DNA from: Batrachochytrium dendrobatidis JAM81
Lineage: Eukaryota; Chytridiomycota; Chytridiomycetes; Rhizophydiales
Reading direction: 5' to 3'
NCBI RefSeq assembly: GCF_000203795.2
Contig: NW_006281114.1
Span: 124,001-188,000, forward strand
Length of the DNA stretch: 64,000 bases
The notes beneath the pieces are model-generated. The model did no database searches, was not told the origin of the DNA, and worked only from the letters and a program-made list of their open reading frames with translations. Positions 27,684 to 37,903 of the stretch are shown here, piece after piece. Positions within the stretch are counted from its first letter, which is position 1; each line of letters opens with the position of its first letter. Both the position numbers and the translations under genes were made by a program.

Positions 27684-28652
27684 ATGTTGGTCTGTCGGAT
27701 ACTTCCGTTTCTAGCATGTTTGTCTTGGGTTTATGCCTGGGAGACTGAAGACCATGAAATATTTGATTTGCAGGATGCTCTTGTTGGTATTGAGCCCAAA
27801 GGCGACTTTTACTCGATTCTAGAAATCCCTCGTTCTGCTGAACTTGCCGAGATCAACAGAGCCTACAGGAAAAAGTCGCTTGCCTTTCATCCTGACAAGA
27901 CCAAGGATCCTAAACTGCGTAAACTGCACACCATACTGACTTCCATCAGCACTATTCTTAAAGACTCGGATCTACGTATACGCTACGATGAACATCTTGC
28001 TCGTGGCTTCCCAACCTGGCGTGGCACTGGCTACTACTATTCTCGCTACAAGCCTGGTATCTTTGTCGCCATCTTTGCCATTCTGTTCTTTATCTCTGTT
28101 GCTCAGTACATTATTGCCTGGATATTTTACTATCGAGAAAAAAAGGAAATCAACGACTATATGAATACTCTCAACGAACTTACCCTTGTTCAACTCAAAA
28201 AACACTTTCAGAAACTTGCCAAAAAATCCAAAACGGATGCAAATTCTGAATCTACCACCACTATTCCTACGATTAACAAACACTCCTTGAAAAACTCGAC
28301 TCCCTTGGAATTGCTGATTGCCTCTGGCGAAGTCGACAAATCTGAATTTGTTGCTCATAAACCTTTGCTTACAAACGTTGCTTTAGTACAAGTTCCCTTG
28401 GGCATATTTACCTGGCTCAAAAACCTACCACAGGCAATGCAAAAAAGTAAGGGATCTGTAGACTCGGCTTCATCTGGAAAAAATGCGGTAAAGTCAGCAT
28501 CAGGAAAGTCTTCTGCGCGCAACTCGATCGTTGAACAGGCTCGTCGAAAGAGACGAACAAAAGGGAATAGTGCCAACAAAAACGAGTATGATGACTATGA
28601 AGTGAATGACGACTCGGATACAAGTATTGTCTGGAATAATAAATCAAAATAA
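27684..28652 (+). CDS. ER membrane J-domain protein, DNAJC1/Erj5-like
   Basis: Type I membrane co-chaperone expected to recruit the Hsp70 BiP/Kar2 to the ER membrane. Single exon, 322 residues, ATG at 27684. An N-terminal signal peptide of about 18 residues (MLVCRILPFLACLSWVYA) is followed by a lumenal J domain at residues 41-105, with the catalytic HPD at 69-71 (SLAFHPDKTKD). One membrane segment lies at about 125-150 (GIFVAIFAILFFISVAQYII). The cytosolic tail has a second hydrophobic stretch near 230, then a Lys/Arg-rich C-terminus (VEQARRKRRTKGNS). DNAJC1-type proteins also carry SANT domains in animals; none is seen here, so Erj5-like is the safer call. Confidence 0.82.
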   Translation: MLVCRILPFLACLSWVYAWETEDHEIFDLQDALVGIEPKGDFYSILEIPRSAELAEINRAYRKKSLAFHPDKTKDPKLRKLHTILTSISTILKDSDLRIRYDEHLARGFPTWRGTGYYYSRYKPGIFVAIFAILFFISVAQYIIAWIFYYREKKEINDYMNTLNELTLVQLKKHFQKLAKKSKTDANSESTTTIPTINKHSLKNSTPLELLIASGEVDKSEFVAHKPLLTNVALVQVPLGIFTWLKNLPQAMQKSKGSVDSASSGKNAVKSASGKSSARNSIVEQARRKRRTKGNSANKNEYDDYEVNDDSDTSIVWNNKSK

Positions 28653-29048
28653 ATCCAGACTTTTAGGCAATTGCATGCTTGTCGATTCAAGATCTATGGA
28701 ATGAATGATGTCGATCAATCCTGCAAAAGATGGTTTAAATACAATACTATAGTTTTCAACAACAACCAAGCATGTATATCCAATAATGATACAATCACAT
28801 TTACTGGATAGTATGTGATTTGAACTCTTTAGTTGACTGTTTTGGAGATTGAACAGTTGCGTTTGTAATGATTGTTTTTTTCAACTAGAATGCAAACAAA
28901 AGTGTGTACAGTTTGATTACATCAGAATCCAGATCGAATTGCAGACTTTGTGATTGTGCAATAACGCCCAAAACAAGACTCTTCAAAACTAGCCAGTCGC
29001 GACTGACATTAAATCTTTCAAGTCGGACAATCAAGTCTGAATTGAGAA
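28653..29048. other. Intergenic region, 396 bp
   Basis: Separates the J-protein gene from the STIL homologue, both on the plus strand. AT-rich, no supported gene, repeat or RNA seen. The STIL promoter presumably lies in its right half. Confidence 0.5.
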
Positions 29049-32000
29049 ATGACTAGTCGCAATACAGTTGTTCGGTTTGCTAATGACAGAACTCATTTTA
29101 CAGCAACTCCTGATTCAGCGTCTAATCTGTCTGTCTTGCATGAACCAATTCCTCGTTCGATTCCTCCCAAACCTCAACCTCATCCTCGCTCCTTTGCATT
29201 CAATCCAAATCCAAACCATCCATCGCTTGGTGCAACCTATCCGGTACACTCTCAACAACACAGTATAAATCAGTCAGTTCTACATTCTTCCACCAATGAC
29301 AAGTCTACAGCATCTCGCTTACCACAGCCGTCACAAAGAGTCTTTGGGTCAAAATCTGTCAGGTCTGTTCATGATGGCGATTTGTTGCATCGACCCAGAA
29401 ACTCGATTGAAAGTCGAGCTGTAGAGATTTGTCTTTCAAAAGTACCAATTGTGCAGCACGTTGCCGGACGTACTCGAGTAGCTCGAAGCATGCAAGATAA
29501 CAATGTTCGATCGGGAAATAAGGAGCTGGATCTAATTCAACCTGCTCATTTCAGCAAGTCCTCTTTTACTGAAGTTGAACAGCATCAAGTGCCGATTTTG
29601 GAAAAAGAATGCAATGTTGCTAGTACTTACAAACCTGTTAGTCGGTACTTTCCATCTGCAAAATTGGAAAAGGAAGCTGTTTATGAATACAATCCGCCTG
29701 CTGCTGCCAAATACTATCTTTGGTACGATAAACCAATACAACATTTGATGGATCGTATTCTATTTCATGTATGGATACTGATATGTGCTATCATTTAATT
29801 ACTCATTTGATCGTAGGGACAGCACTAGAATTGGTCTTGAATATACAATGCATTCCAATTCACTAAGCCCAGAATACATTCAATTTGAAGAATCAGCATT
29901 ACATGCATTCAAAATTCACAGTACAAAAATTGGACTTCTTGCAGGCAATAGGAAACAGAGTGCTTGTGAGCAATCATCTGTTGGTTTGGAATCTCCAACT
30001 GGATTTATGCTTGGCCGAAAGATCTGGATTGATTCGGACACGGAGTCCAACTCTTCCACACAGTATAGCATTGTGGTGGATCGGTTTGATGCAGGTCGGC
30101 AGGTCTTATCTCAAACTGGACCTATTGGAACCATATCTCCCTCAGTTGTTTCAGAAGCAGATATTATCATCCCAGTAAGTTTAAATCTACTATTTTTGAA
30201 TCGATAATACTCGGCATTATTAATATTGCTGAATGCTAGGTGTACTTACGAGAGCAGAGTGATGGAAAACCAATACAAGCAGGCAGTGATCGTGTATTGC
30301 AGTTATTAAAGGTACTATTGAATGACTGTGGCTTGGTTTGGTATAATCAAATGCATTATTTAGAAAGCTTATTTTTAAACCACAGACTCTCAAGGATAAA
30401 CATAGTAGCACGACTTTAAATCAGCACCACAGCTTTCCACTGATTGCTGAATCATTTTTTGACATGTCATCCAAGCAAGTATGGTTACAAGGCAAGTCAT
30501 CATAAATTTGAACACTGTGTTTTTACACTGGCAACTCACATACTAGTTTGTACAGCAATATTTGCTATTCCATATGTCAAGATCGATGCTGCACAGATTC
30601 ATCCACTTCGCATTGTGTCGACATCCCTATCACATGAACTATTTACTCTTGAATGCTTAGAAAGCCCAACCTATGGGTAAGTTGGATTGTCACATGTGTT
30701 ACAATGTGCTGTATATGATTTTAATGCTGCTTTAAGATTCATGTCTTTGGATCAAGCACGTCACTTGTATCTACTGGAGGAGTGCGATTCAAAGTCAAAA
30801 GTGCTTCCGCTGATTGGACTGTAAGTTTGATTTCAAATAGATTGATCTAATTGAATTCTTGACTCACTTTTACTTTTGACCAGTTGGTTTAAATCGGTGA
30901 ATACATCTCTTGTAGATCCATACGTTCATGCAGCATGCATTCAATATGTTTTGGATAGTAGTCGAGTAAAGCTGGATACTGGAAAATCTACTTTTTTAGT
31001 GTGTATATTTCAGAGAAACGCCAATAGTGGAAACACTCGCGTGATGGAAGATCAGAAATCGTCTGCATTTCGATTAACTAGCTCTACTCAAGTATTCAAG
31101 CCGGTTGTATTTGAGTGCACATTCAATGTACGTAGTATACGTCTGAATGTTTTGATAATGATATTGGATTTATTTAATATGTTTCTATGCCGTATGTATT
31201 TTGCCTAGGTGGACAAATCTATGGTAAAGTTTTATCAGACGCATGGATTAGAAATCAAATCTGCGCAGCCATGTTCATTTTCAACAGTTGATCTAATGAA
31301 TGATGAAAACACTGATTTTTGTCAAGCGTTGGAGTCGTTTTATCAGATTTCTTTACGTCCAGCTAAAACTCCTTCCATAACTGCAGCTATGGACCACATT
31401 GAAGATGAAATTTCTGAAAAACCATTCGTTTATGGTATGGATGCCTCAGAACCCGATGTCAGCAGCACCCAGGAAACAAAAGTACAACAAGCACATGTGG
31501 AGGATACTGCCAATATAGCGAGTTCTATAGATAATGCACAAAATAATATACCCACTACTTTAACGGAGCGTGTTTGCAGCTCTGCTGAAACAGCACCAAC
31601 ACATGTAGCAGTTGATTTTGGTACCTCTAGCTGTCCGCCAGAATTACCGCCTCTTCCATTGCCATATAAATATCCTATGTTTCCAGATGGTATCAATCAA
31701 ATGTGGTATTTATCAATGCTTCAACAACAAGTGGAGATAATTCAGAGTCAGATTGTAGCCTTTTCTAGACAGCCCTATCATATTTCTGGACTTCATTCTA
31801 CAGCACCCGTTGGATCTACTTTGTCTTGTAATGTTTCACAGCCATCCAATGCTATAGATTCAAACTTGTGTAGTGCTGCTACACCTAGCACATGTATTGG
31901 AAATCACGCACCTCAAGAACCACAGACCACGAGTGAATCGCATAAACAGAGATCCATTGTGCAACCTACTGATTCAAGTTGTTTGGTTCAAACCACATTC

Positions 32001-32765
32001 TTTGCAAAAACATCCATGTGCGATGCAGCAACAAACACATCATTTTATATTCCTCAAAACCCTCCACAGCAGAACCACATGTCTATAAACACTGGCATAA
32101 ATTTGGTCGAGTCGGAATCCAATGCTTCTCTTGATGCAGACTTGAACACAAAGGCAGTAGCACATACAGCAGAATCTGATATAGACTACACCAACAAATC
32201 GCTGCATGAATTAGATTTCCAACGGTTACAGATTAATGAAACGGAGAAAACGTGGCCACCTTTCGACAATCGAGAAAACCACGCATCATTTTTTCAGTGC
32301 AATGAATTAGCATCTGGACCAGCCGAGCAAAAGTCTATTTTGGCCAATTATTCGACGATGATTTCTACTTTTAGTGGGATATCTCAAGGTGGAGAATCTT
32401 TTCAGCTATATCCGCAACCAGCAGCAGCCGGAATTATTGAGCACGAGTTGGAAAACCAAAAGCCAATGCACAAGGACACTGGCTCACTTGGCGTGACTAA
32501 CCCAAAGGATATTATTGCAGGGTTAGTGAGTGACCCTGAGCAGAGTTTTGTTTACAAGGACGGTTGTGACATCTCGGCAATATCTGCTGTGGACGAGTAT
32601 GCAAGCGTATCATTTTCTATAGACTTTCCCAGTTACAGCCACAACAAAGCTGAAACATCCGTCGGAATCCCGAGTCAAGTGCCGAAAGAAGCATATTCTC
32701 GGGCAACTCTCGACTACCTACACAAATATGGACTGATGGACCATGATGATCGGTCGTTTTCATGA
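29049..32765 (+). CDS. STIL: STIL/Ana2/SAS-5-type centriole duplication protein
   Basis: STIL binds Plk4, SAS-6 and CPAP/SAS-4 to start procentriole assembly. A disordered N-terminus (29049-29722) joins exon 2 (from 29817) at a shared Trp, giving AAAKYYLW then DSTRIGLEYTM, like human SKCALWNPTPTGDFIYLHL. YSIVVDRFDAGRQ (about 30080) matches the TVDRFDPGRE motif. FAIPYVKIDAAQIHPLRIVS, YGFMSLDQARHLYLLEE, and VLPLIGLWFKSVNT (to about 30910) follow the STIL domain order. The long last exon (31209-32765) has PPELPPLPLPYKYP, a short coiled coil LSMLQQQVEIIQSQIVAFSR (31700-31770), and a C-terminal STAN-like motif YSRATLDYLHKYGLM (32685-32735; human SFATKKYMKRYGL). Roughly 1,050 residues. A reading-frame problem at about 30470-30492 is noted under findings. 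Implies a centriole-bearing organism. Confidence 0.85.
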
Positions 32766-32997
32766 CTTTTGAAGAAATGAATCTAATGTACTATTTGATC
32801 ATGAGAATGCTTAGATGGGTTGACCCATTCAGTAGTTGACGATAAAGAATCGAGACTTTCGGAGTTTTTATGCCTCATTTGATGCTGGATTTGTGTAGCT
32901 GTAAGATTCAAAGCCCTTTAAAAGCACTTATCTTAAGCAGTGGATTGGACTGAATAAAAAGCCAAACTTGGAACCCAATTTATACTAGTTGAACCTA

Positions 32998-34613
32998 ATG
33001 ACTACTAGTAAGATAGGAGACTCGACCATGGAATCCATGTCTATTGAAGCACCCATGTGCATACCTCACACTGCCAAAGTATACCGAATAAAAGACAGCA
33101 GCTTGACTGATTCAACTGATGCTGATAAATCAAGTGTACGTCGTAAACTGTCCAATCAATACAAGAGTACCAAGCGAGGTACTCTGACTGACTCATTTCT
33201 ACTGGTATGTTGAGCCATGTAACCTGTAACGACTTGAATGACTCCAAATGAATAGTGGCTTAATATCCTGCAATTCATCAATTTTTACTAGATGAGTTCG
33301 GTTGCCCTGCTCAGAGCAACACTTGATTGTTTCAAGGGTAATCTTTCTCAAGCCAAAATTGTGGCTTCTGGTCGCAAAACAACGACTCCTGTGCCCATCA
33401 AAACAAAAATATCCAAACTTCGCATTCCCTTGTGTGAGGAACTTGCATTACCCGGAATGCTTGATAAAGATGTTCGTGGCTCCATAAAGGCTGAGTGGGT
33501 CGATGCACATCCAGTAACTGTCACAACTCCTGTCGAGCGAGTCATTCTGTATATTCATGGTGGTGCATACCTATTTGCATCTCGTCGTACACACAGATCC
33601 GTCACTTGGCGTCTTGCAAAATCTGCTAATGCTAGAGTTCTCTGTAAGCTTTTATCTTGTGCAGCTTCAGTTTTTTTAACGTGTAGTCAAGCTTACCTTG
33701 TATTTGATTAGCAATCGACTATCGTTTAGCCCCTGAATTCACATTTCCTACTCCCATCTTTGACACTCTTTGTGCCTACAAATTTCTGATTGATCCTCCT
33801 GCAATGTCTAATCAGCCAAGATATCTTCCAAACCAAATTTCTTTTTGTGGCGATTCGGCTGGTGGTGGTTTAGCCATAGCTACCATGCTATACTGTCGGG
33901 ATACTGGCAAATTTCCCGTTCCTGGTGCCATAGGATGCTTTTCTCCATGGGTAAGCTTTATTCTTGTTTCTAAAATATATCTTTACTTGTACTCTGTTAA
34001 TGATGAAACTTTGTTTTCGTTTTAGCTGGATCTTACTCAATCTTTTCCAGCTTGGCATTTGAATGAACCATTTGATTACTTGCCTGCTTCATCTACAGAT
34101 CCACTCCATGTATCTAAACAACGTCCACATCCATATATCAAATGCAGGGACGAGCTTTTAGACCCCTATGTCTCACCTGTATTAGCAATTGAAGATCCAT
34201 CCAAACCCATTCCACCCATGCTGATCCAAGTAGGAGATGCTGAGCGTGTTCGTGACGATGGTATTGTATTTAGCCAACTTTCTTTTGCAAAGTCACCCAT
34301 CCAGCTCGAAATATACGAAGATCAAGTCCATGTGTTTCAAATGTTTGCTCCCTTTCATGCAATAGCCCGATTAGCACTTGAACGCATGAGTGCGTTCTTG
34401 AGTCAGCAAACAGGTACAAGTACCAAGCTCCCTGCCGTTCATCGATCTTCTATTTGGGTACGTAAATCCACCGAGTTTGTCGCCGAGGATATTCCTGATC
34501 CAATAGGAATTATTGAAGATGGGATGGTGCGACTGTTTGATACCGGAATCTGGAATAGCGATATGGATACAACCTCTTTATCTGCTCTTGAAAATACAAT
34601 CGATAGTAAATAA
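32998..34613 (+). CDS. Alpha/beta hydrolase-fold-3 esterase/lipase (HSL family)
   Basis: Carboxylesterase of the hormone-sensitive-lipase/arylacetamide deacetylase superfamily; the substrate cannot be read from sequence. Oxyanion-hole motif YIHGGAYLFASRRTH at 33550-33600, nucleophile motif FCGDSAGGGLAIATM at 33843-33890, acid at QVGDAERVRDDG (about 34210-34260) and catalytic His in YEDQVHVFQMF (34315-34350), so the triad is complete. About four exons: exon 1 (from ATG 32998) encodes a polar N-terminus ending GTLTDSFLL and joins MSSVALLRATLDCF at 33292. The long C-terminal extension after the fold (HRSSIWVRKSTEFVAEDIPD on) is not part of the core domain. TAA at 34611-34613. Convergent with the AIG2-like gene, 87 bp apart. 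Confidence 0.88.
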
Positions 34614-34700
34614 TAAAATACCAACCTTGAAGCACCCAATCCTGTGAAATCTAATTTATTCAAAGTTGATTTGTAGCTTAAATCAGCTGCTGGTTGTCGG

Positions 34701-35301
34701 TCAACCTTGAGTCGTCAAGGGTTGTCCATCAGCCCCATTCTGAGTCTTGATCCATTCCTTCATTTCCTTGGCAAGAAACTGCTCATAATTCCATTCTTTT
34801 CCAGTCAGTAAAGATAGTTCGCGATTCCAGATATAGACATAGGCTTGAACAGTGTCTGATTCACCCATACTATTCACAGAAACAACTTGTCTTTGGTACA
34901 GATCTGTCTCGAAATGGTCGAGCAACTGTATTTCTGAATTGGATTGAATATACCATAGCACACCTTGGACTGTGTTGTTGGGTGTAGCAGGAACAACAGC
35001 CGGATAAGGTTGATCAGCGACTCCAAACCGCTGATATCCAGAAAGTATTGCGCCAGTCGTTTTACGAGGTCGTTGGTAATTGTTACCAAGTCCAGATATC
35101 ATCTATTATCAAGTTAATAAACAAATCAAAACAACTTGACAAGAATGGGCTGATAAAAACAATGCCGTGTAATCCAGATGGCTAATTGGCTAGACTACTC
35201 ACTACACTGTCGAATACATGATCTGCCATGAGTGATCCGTAGGCAAACACTGGCAGGTGTGTTGCCCTGTTGTCACTCGACTTTATCAAATCGGCTTGCA
35301 T
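34701..35301 (-). CDS. Gamma-glutamylcyclotransferase-like (AIG2/GGACT fold)
   Basis: Small enzyme of the AIG2/GGCT superfamily, which releases 5-oxoproline from gamma-glutamyl amines or peptides. Two exons (35203-35301 and 34701-35102), 166 residues. The N-terminus carries the substrate-binding loop PVFAYGSLMADHVF. Exon 2 gives TTGAILSGYQRFGVADQPYP then AVVPA, which matches the family L.GY.RF...YPA.VP pattern. LLDHFETDLYQRQVV contains the catalytic Glu region (LD.FE...Y.R). YVYIWNRELSLLTGKEWNYE follows, ending LTTQG-stop. An apparent Met at 35102 is only the exon 2 acceptor and lacks the essential YGSL loop, so the 35301 start is chosen. Confidence 0.85.
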
Positions 35302-35715
35302 TAAAGTTCAGTCGAGTCGAAAATCCAAGAGAAAATCCAAACTAATTTCTGATGTAAATTTGAGGTTTAAATTCTGTACAAACTCTGCTGTCCTAAAGCC
35401 TCATCAATATGTTTGTATTCTAACTTGAAAGCAAAGATTGCATGCATTGGGAATGCAACTTTTGTTTTTATGCTAGTCACTAAGAAAACCCCACAATGTT
35501 GTTCAGTAATCCAACACCCATCATGTCATGATACTAGCTGTTTATGACCTATTTAGACCTATTTGGTGCTCTATCCTACGTGAATACAGCTGTAATAATT
35601 GACTTGCTATCTTGGGTTTACAGGCTGCCCAAGTAAACGCGAATCCTCCAAGTTTACTACTCTTGGCCAACTATTCAGCTGCACTTTATACAACAACTGC
35701 CATCTACGCAACTAA
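35302..35715. other. Intergenic region, 414 bp, with a short repeated element
   Basis: Divergent promoter between the AIG2-like and BBOF1-like genes. Its middle, about 35390-35597, is a diverged copy of the TIR element also found in an intron of the BBOF1-like gene. Nothing else recognisable. Confidence 0.5.
35390..35597. repeat. Short TIR element, copy A
   Basis: The core at 35483-35547 (CAGTAATCCAACACCCATCA region) is about 80% identical by eye to copy B at 36541-36603, and similarity extends leftwards through CTAACTTGAAA. The right end CTACGTGAATACAGCTGTAA is the inverted form of the family end TTACAGCNGTATTCACGTA. The left end is too decayed to fix. Non-coding, MITE-like. Confidence 0.55.
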
Positions 35716-37652
35716 ATGGATAGTCAAGTATCTACAATAAAGGGGGTCAAAAAGATAGAGGCTACCAAAAAACAGCCTCATGCAGGCGGAGCATTCATTC
35801 GAAACATTCTTAAAAAAAATACCAAAGGCACAGGAGAAATACAAATCAAAGAACTCGACGAATCTGTTTTAAAAAAACGCCTAGTAAAGCTTGACCAAGA
35901 GCTCGAGGACTACAAAGCCAAATGTGCCAAATAGTAAGTCTATCACATTGACTCAATTTTAAACATGCAGCTATTATCTTCCGGCTTGGTTATCATTGCA
36001 ACTTTTTTCAATGGACTGGATTATAGCAAAAAAGAAAACGATTGGTATAGAGAAGAAATTGAGACGTGCCAAAAGGACACTGCTGATTACATCATGTATC
36101 TCGAATCCAAAAAAAATGAAAAACTGGATGCAATTCAACGACTTACCGAATCTAATCAAAAAGACATGGACATGTACTTGCTAAAGCGAAAAAAGCGTGA
36201 AGAGGAGAATCAAGCAAAGATCAGCGGTATTGAAGACTTGGTCCAACTCATACAATTATACCGACTGACTAACATATGTTGTTTAATGTATTGATCCTTG
36301 AATAAACAGAGTTTCATGATCAATTGGTCGACTTTGAAATGAAACTGGCCGCCAAGGAAACCGAGATCATGCAACTATCAGATACCATGGTAAATTGGGG
36401 TTGACTTCAATGTCAAATTATAACTGTATTCACGTAAAATGAAGTTTTTCGCAGACTGATGTTGTCAAACACCTAAACGCTCGGATACTTTTGCGTTCTA
36501 GTTTGAAAAAATTGCACTGCTGTTTCCATGTCAACCACCAGGAAAAACACAGTGTTGTCCAGTAATCTGACACCAATCATTTCATGAGACTGGCTGTTTA
36601 TTATCCACACTTTTGTTCCGTGTTTCATTCCATATGAATACGGCTGTAAAGAAATAGCATGCTAAAACAGATTTTATTTTTTCCATGTATAATCTGATTG
36701 TATATAAATGTCTAGGCAAGAAGGACAAAACATGAAGGGGAGATGGCAAACATTCGCAAGGAAATGCAAAATGCAGAGCTAAACCATTTGACTGAAATGG
36801 CGGATCTGGAACGCTCATTGTTGGAGGCTCGTATGAAACTTCAAAAGGAAGCTGAAAACAAAATCAAATCAATGGAATCTGCTGCTCATGAGGTATAGTT
36901 TTATTTCTTCAAGCATAATCGAATTTAGAAAAATAATATTATCTCATGTGTATCAAATAACCAAATATTATTCACTTTACAAATCACTATAGAAAGCAGC
37001 AAAATATTTGACGGATCATACAACAGCACTTGAAGCAGAAAACTCGCGACTAAGTCAAGATTTGAGAAAAGTTACCCTCGCTACCCAGCAGCAGATTGCT
37101 CACATAGAATGTCTTGAAAGAGAAAACAGAGAACTTGAACGAGAGCAACGACTAAGACACGATTTGGTCAAGATTCGATTGAAAAAGATTGTAGAGGCCC
37201 AAGAACTAGATGCAAGGTATAAAAACAAACAAAAATATCTGCATGCTTCTCGAAATAAGCAGATTGTGGCAAACGCATTGTACAACAAAGGACTTTCTGC
37301 GCTGGGATCACCTTTAAAAATGAATAAAGTGCACTCCTTGCAGGTTAGTGACGATACAGAAATAAATTCATCTAGTAAAAAGTCGACTGGATATGGAAAC
37401 CGCGGCACGACTGAGCCGCAATCGACAAAAGCAATACTGAATCTGAACAAAGAACTGCATTCCAAGACACCTTGCATTGAAGCCAAACCCCACTATACTG
37501 GAAATAATCCTAGTCTAAAAACTATCTCATCCAAAAACAAAAACAACGATGCCTCGACTGCTCAAAACAAGCATTATGCTGTGGATCTCATTGACATGCA
37601 GCACCATGATTCGTTATGGTTTGAAGATGACGAAGACGATGAATATCAATGA
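35716..37652 (+). CDS. BBOF1/DUF4515-like basal-body coiled-coil protein
   Basis: Almost entirely charged coiled coil. Exons: 35716-35932 (MDSQVSTIKG..., ELDESVLKKRLVKLDQELED), then KKENDWYREEIETCQKDTAD then YIMYLESKKNEKLDAIQRL (from about 36030), FHDQLVDFEMKLAAKETEIM (to 36389), RRTKHEGEMANIRKEMQNAE through LEARMKLQKEAENKIKSMES (from 36716), and KAAKYLTDHTTALEAENSRL (from about 36993 to the end). The DYIMYLESKKNEK and FEEK-EAE-KI-like heptads, and the AKYLTDHTTALEAEN-L step, resemble DUF4515 proteins such as basal body-orientation factor 1. The C-terminus is Ser/Lys-rich and ends with an acidic LWFEDDEDDEYQ. Together with STIL nearby this supports a flagellar role, but coiled-coil similarity can mislead. 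Confidence 0.6.
36417..36650. repeat. Short TIR element, copy B, inside an intron
   Basis: The left end TAACTGTATTCACGTAAAAT (from 36421) and right end CATATGAATACGGCTGTAAA (36631-36650) form an imperfect inverted pair and match the ends of the 307-bp elements. It is about 234 bp and fills most of the 326-nt intron 36390-36715 of the BBOF1-like gene. Internal sequence is related to copy A, not to the 307-bp copies. Confidence 0.6.
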
Positions 37653-37903
37653 TTAGCGTATCAATAAATTGAAATTCGTTGAATATATCAAGTGCCAAAA
37701 CATTGTCCAGTTGCAGTGGTAGATTTAAAAAGTATACTGAATACCAGTCATCTAAACCTTGATAATACTAGTCCTAGCATATTTAAATACCTACTTTTTG
37801 CATATCATATTATACAATTGACATGATTAAACAGTATCAAAATAACCAACCACAAGTATATTCAAACAACCACGTTCATAATAAAATTATTGCAAAAAAC
37901 TAT

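Noticed and set aside
35020..35102. Met at 35102 as the start of the AIG2-like protein
   Set aside because: It is the first codon after a splice acceptor; the required VFAYGSL loop is encoded in the upstream exon at 35203-35301.
36453..36500. Extra coding exon (TDVVKHLNAR) in the BBOF1-like intron after the TTTTTCGCAG acceptor
   Set aside because: No acceptable GT donor follows, and the segment lies inside element copy B; the simple 36390-36715 intron keeps frame.
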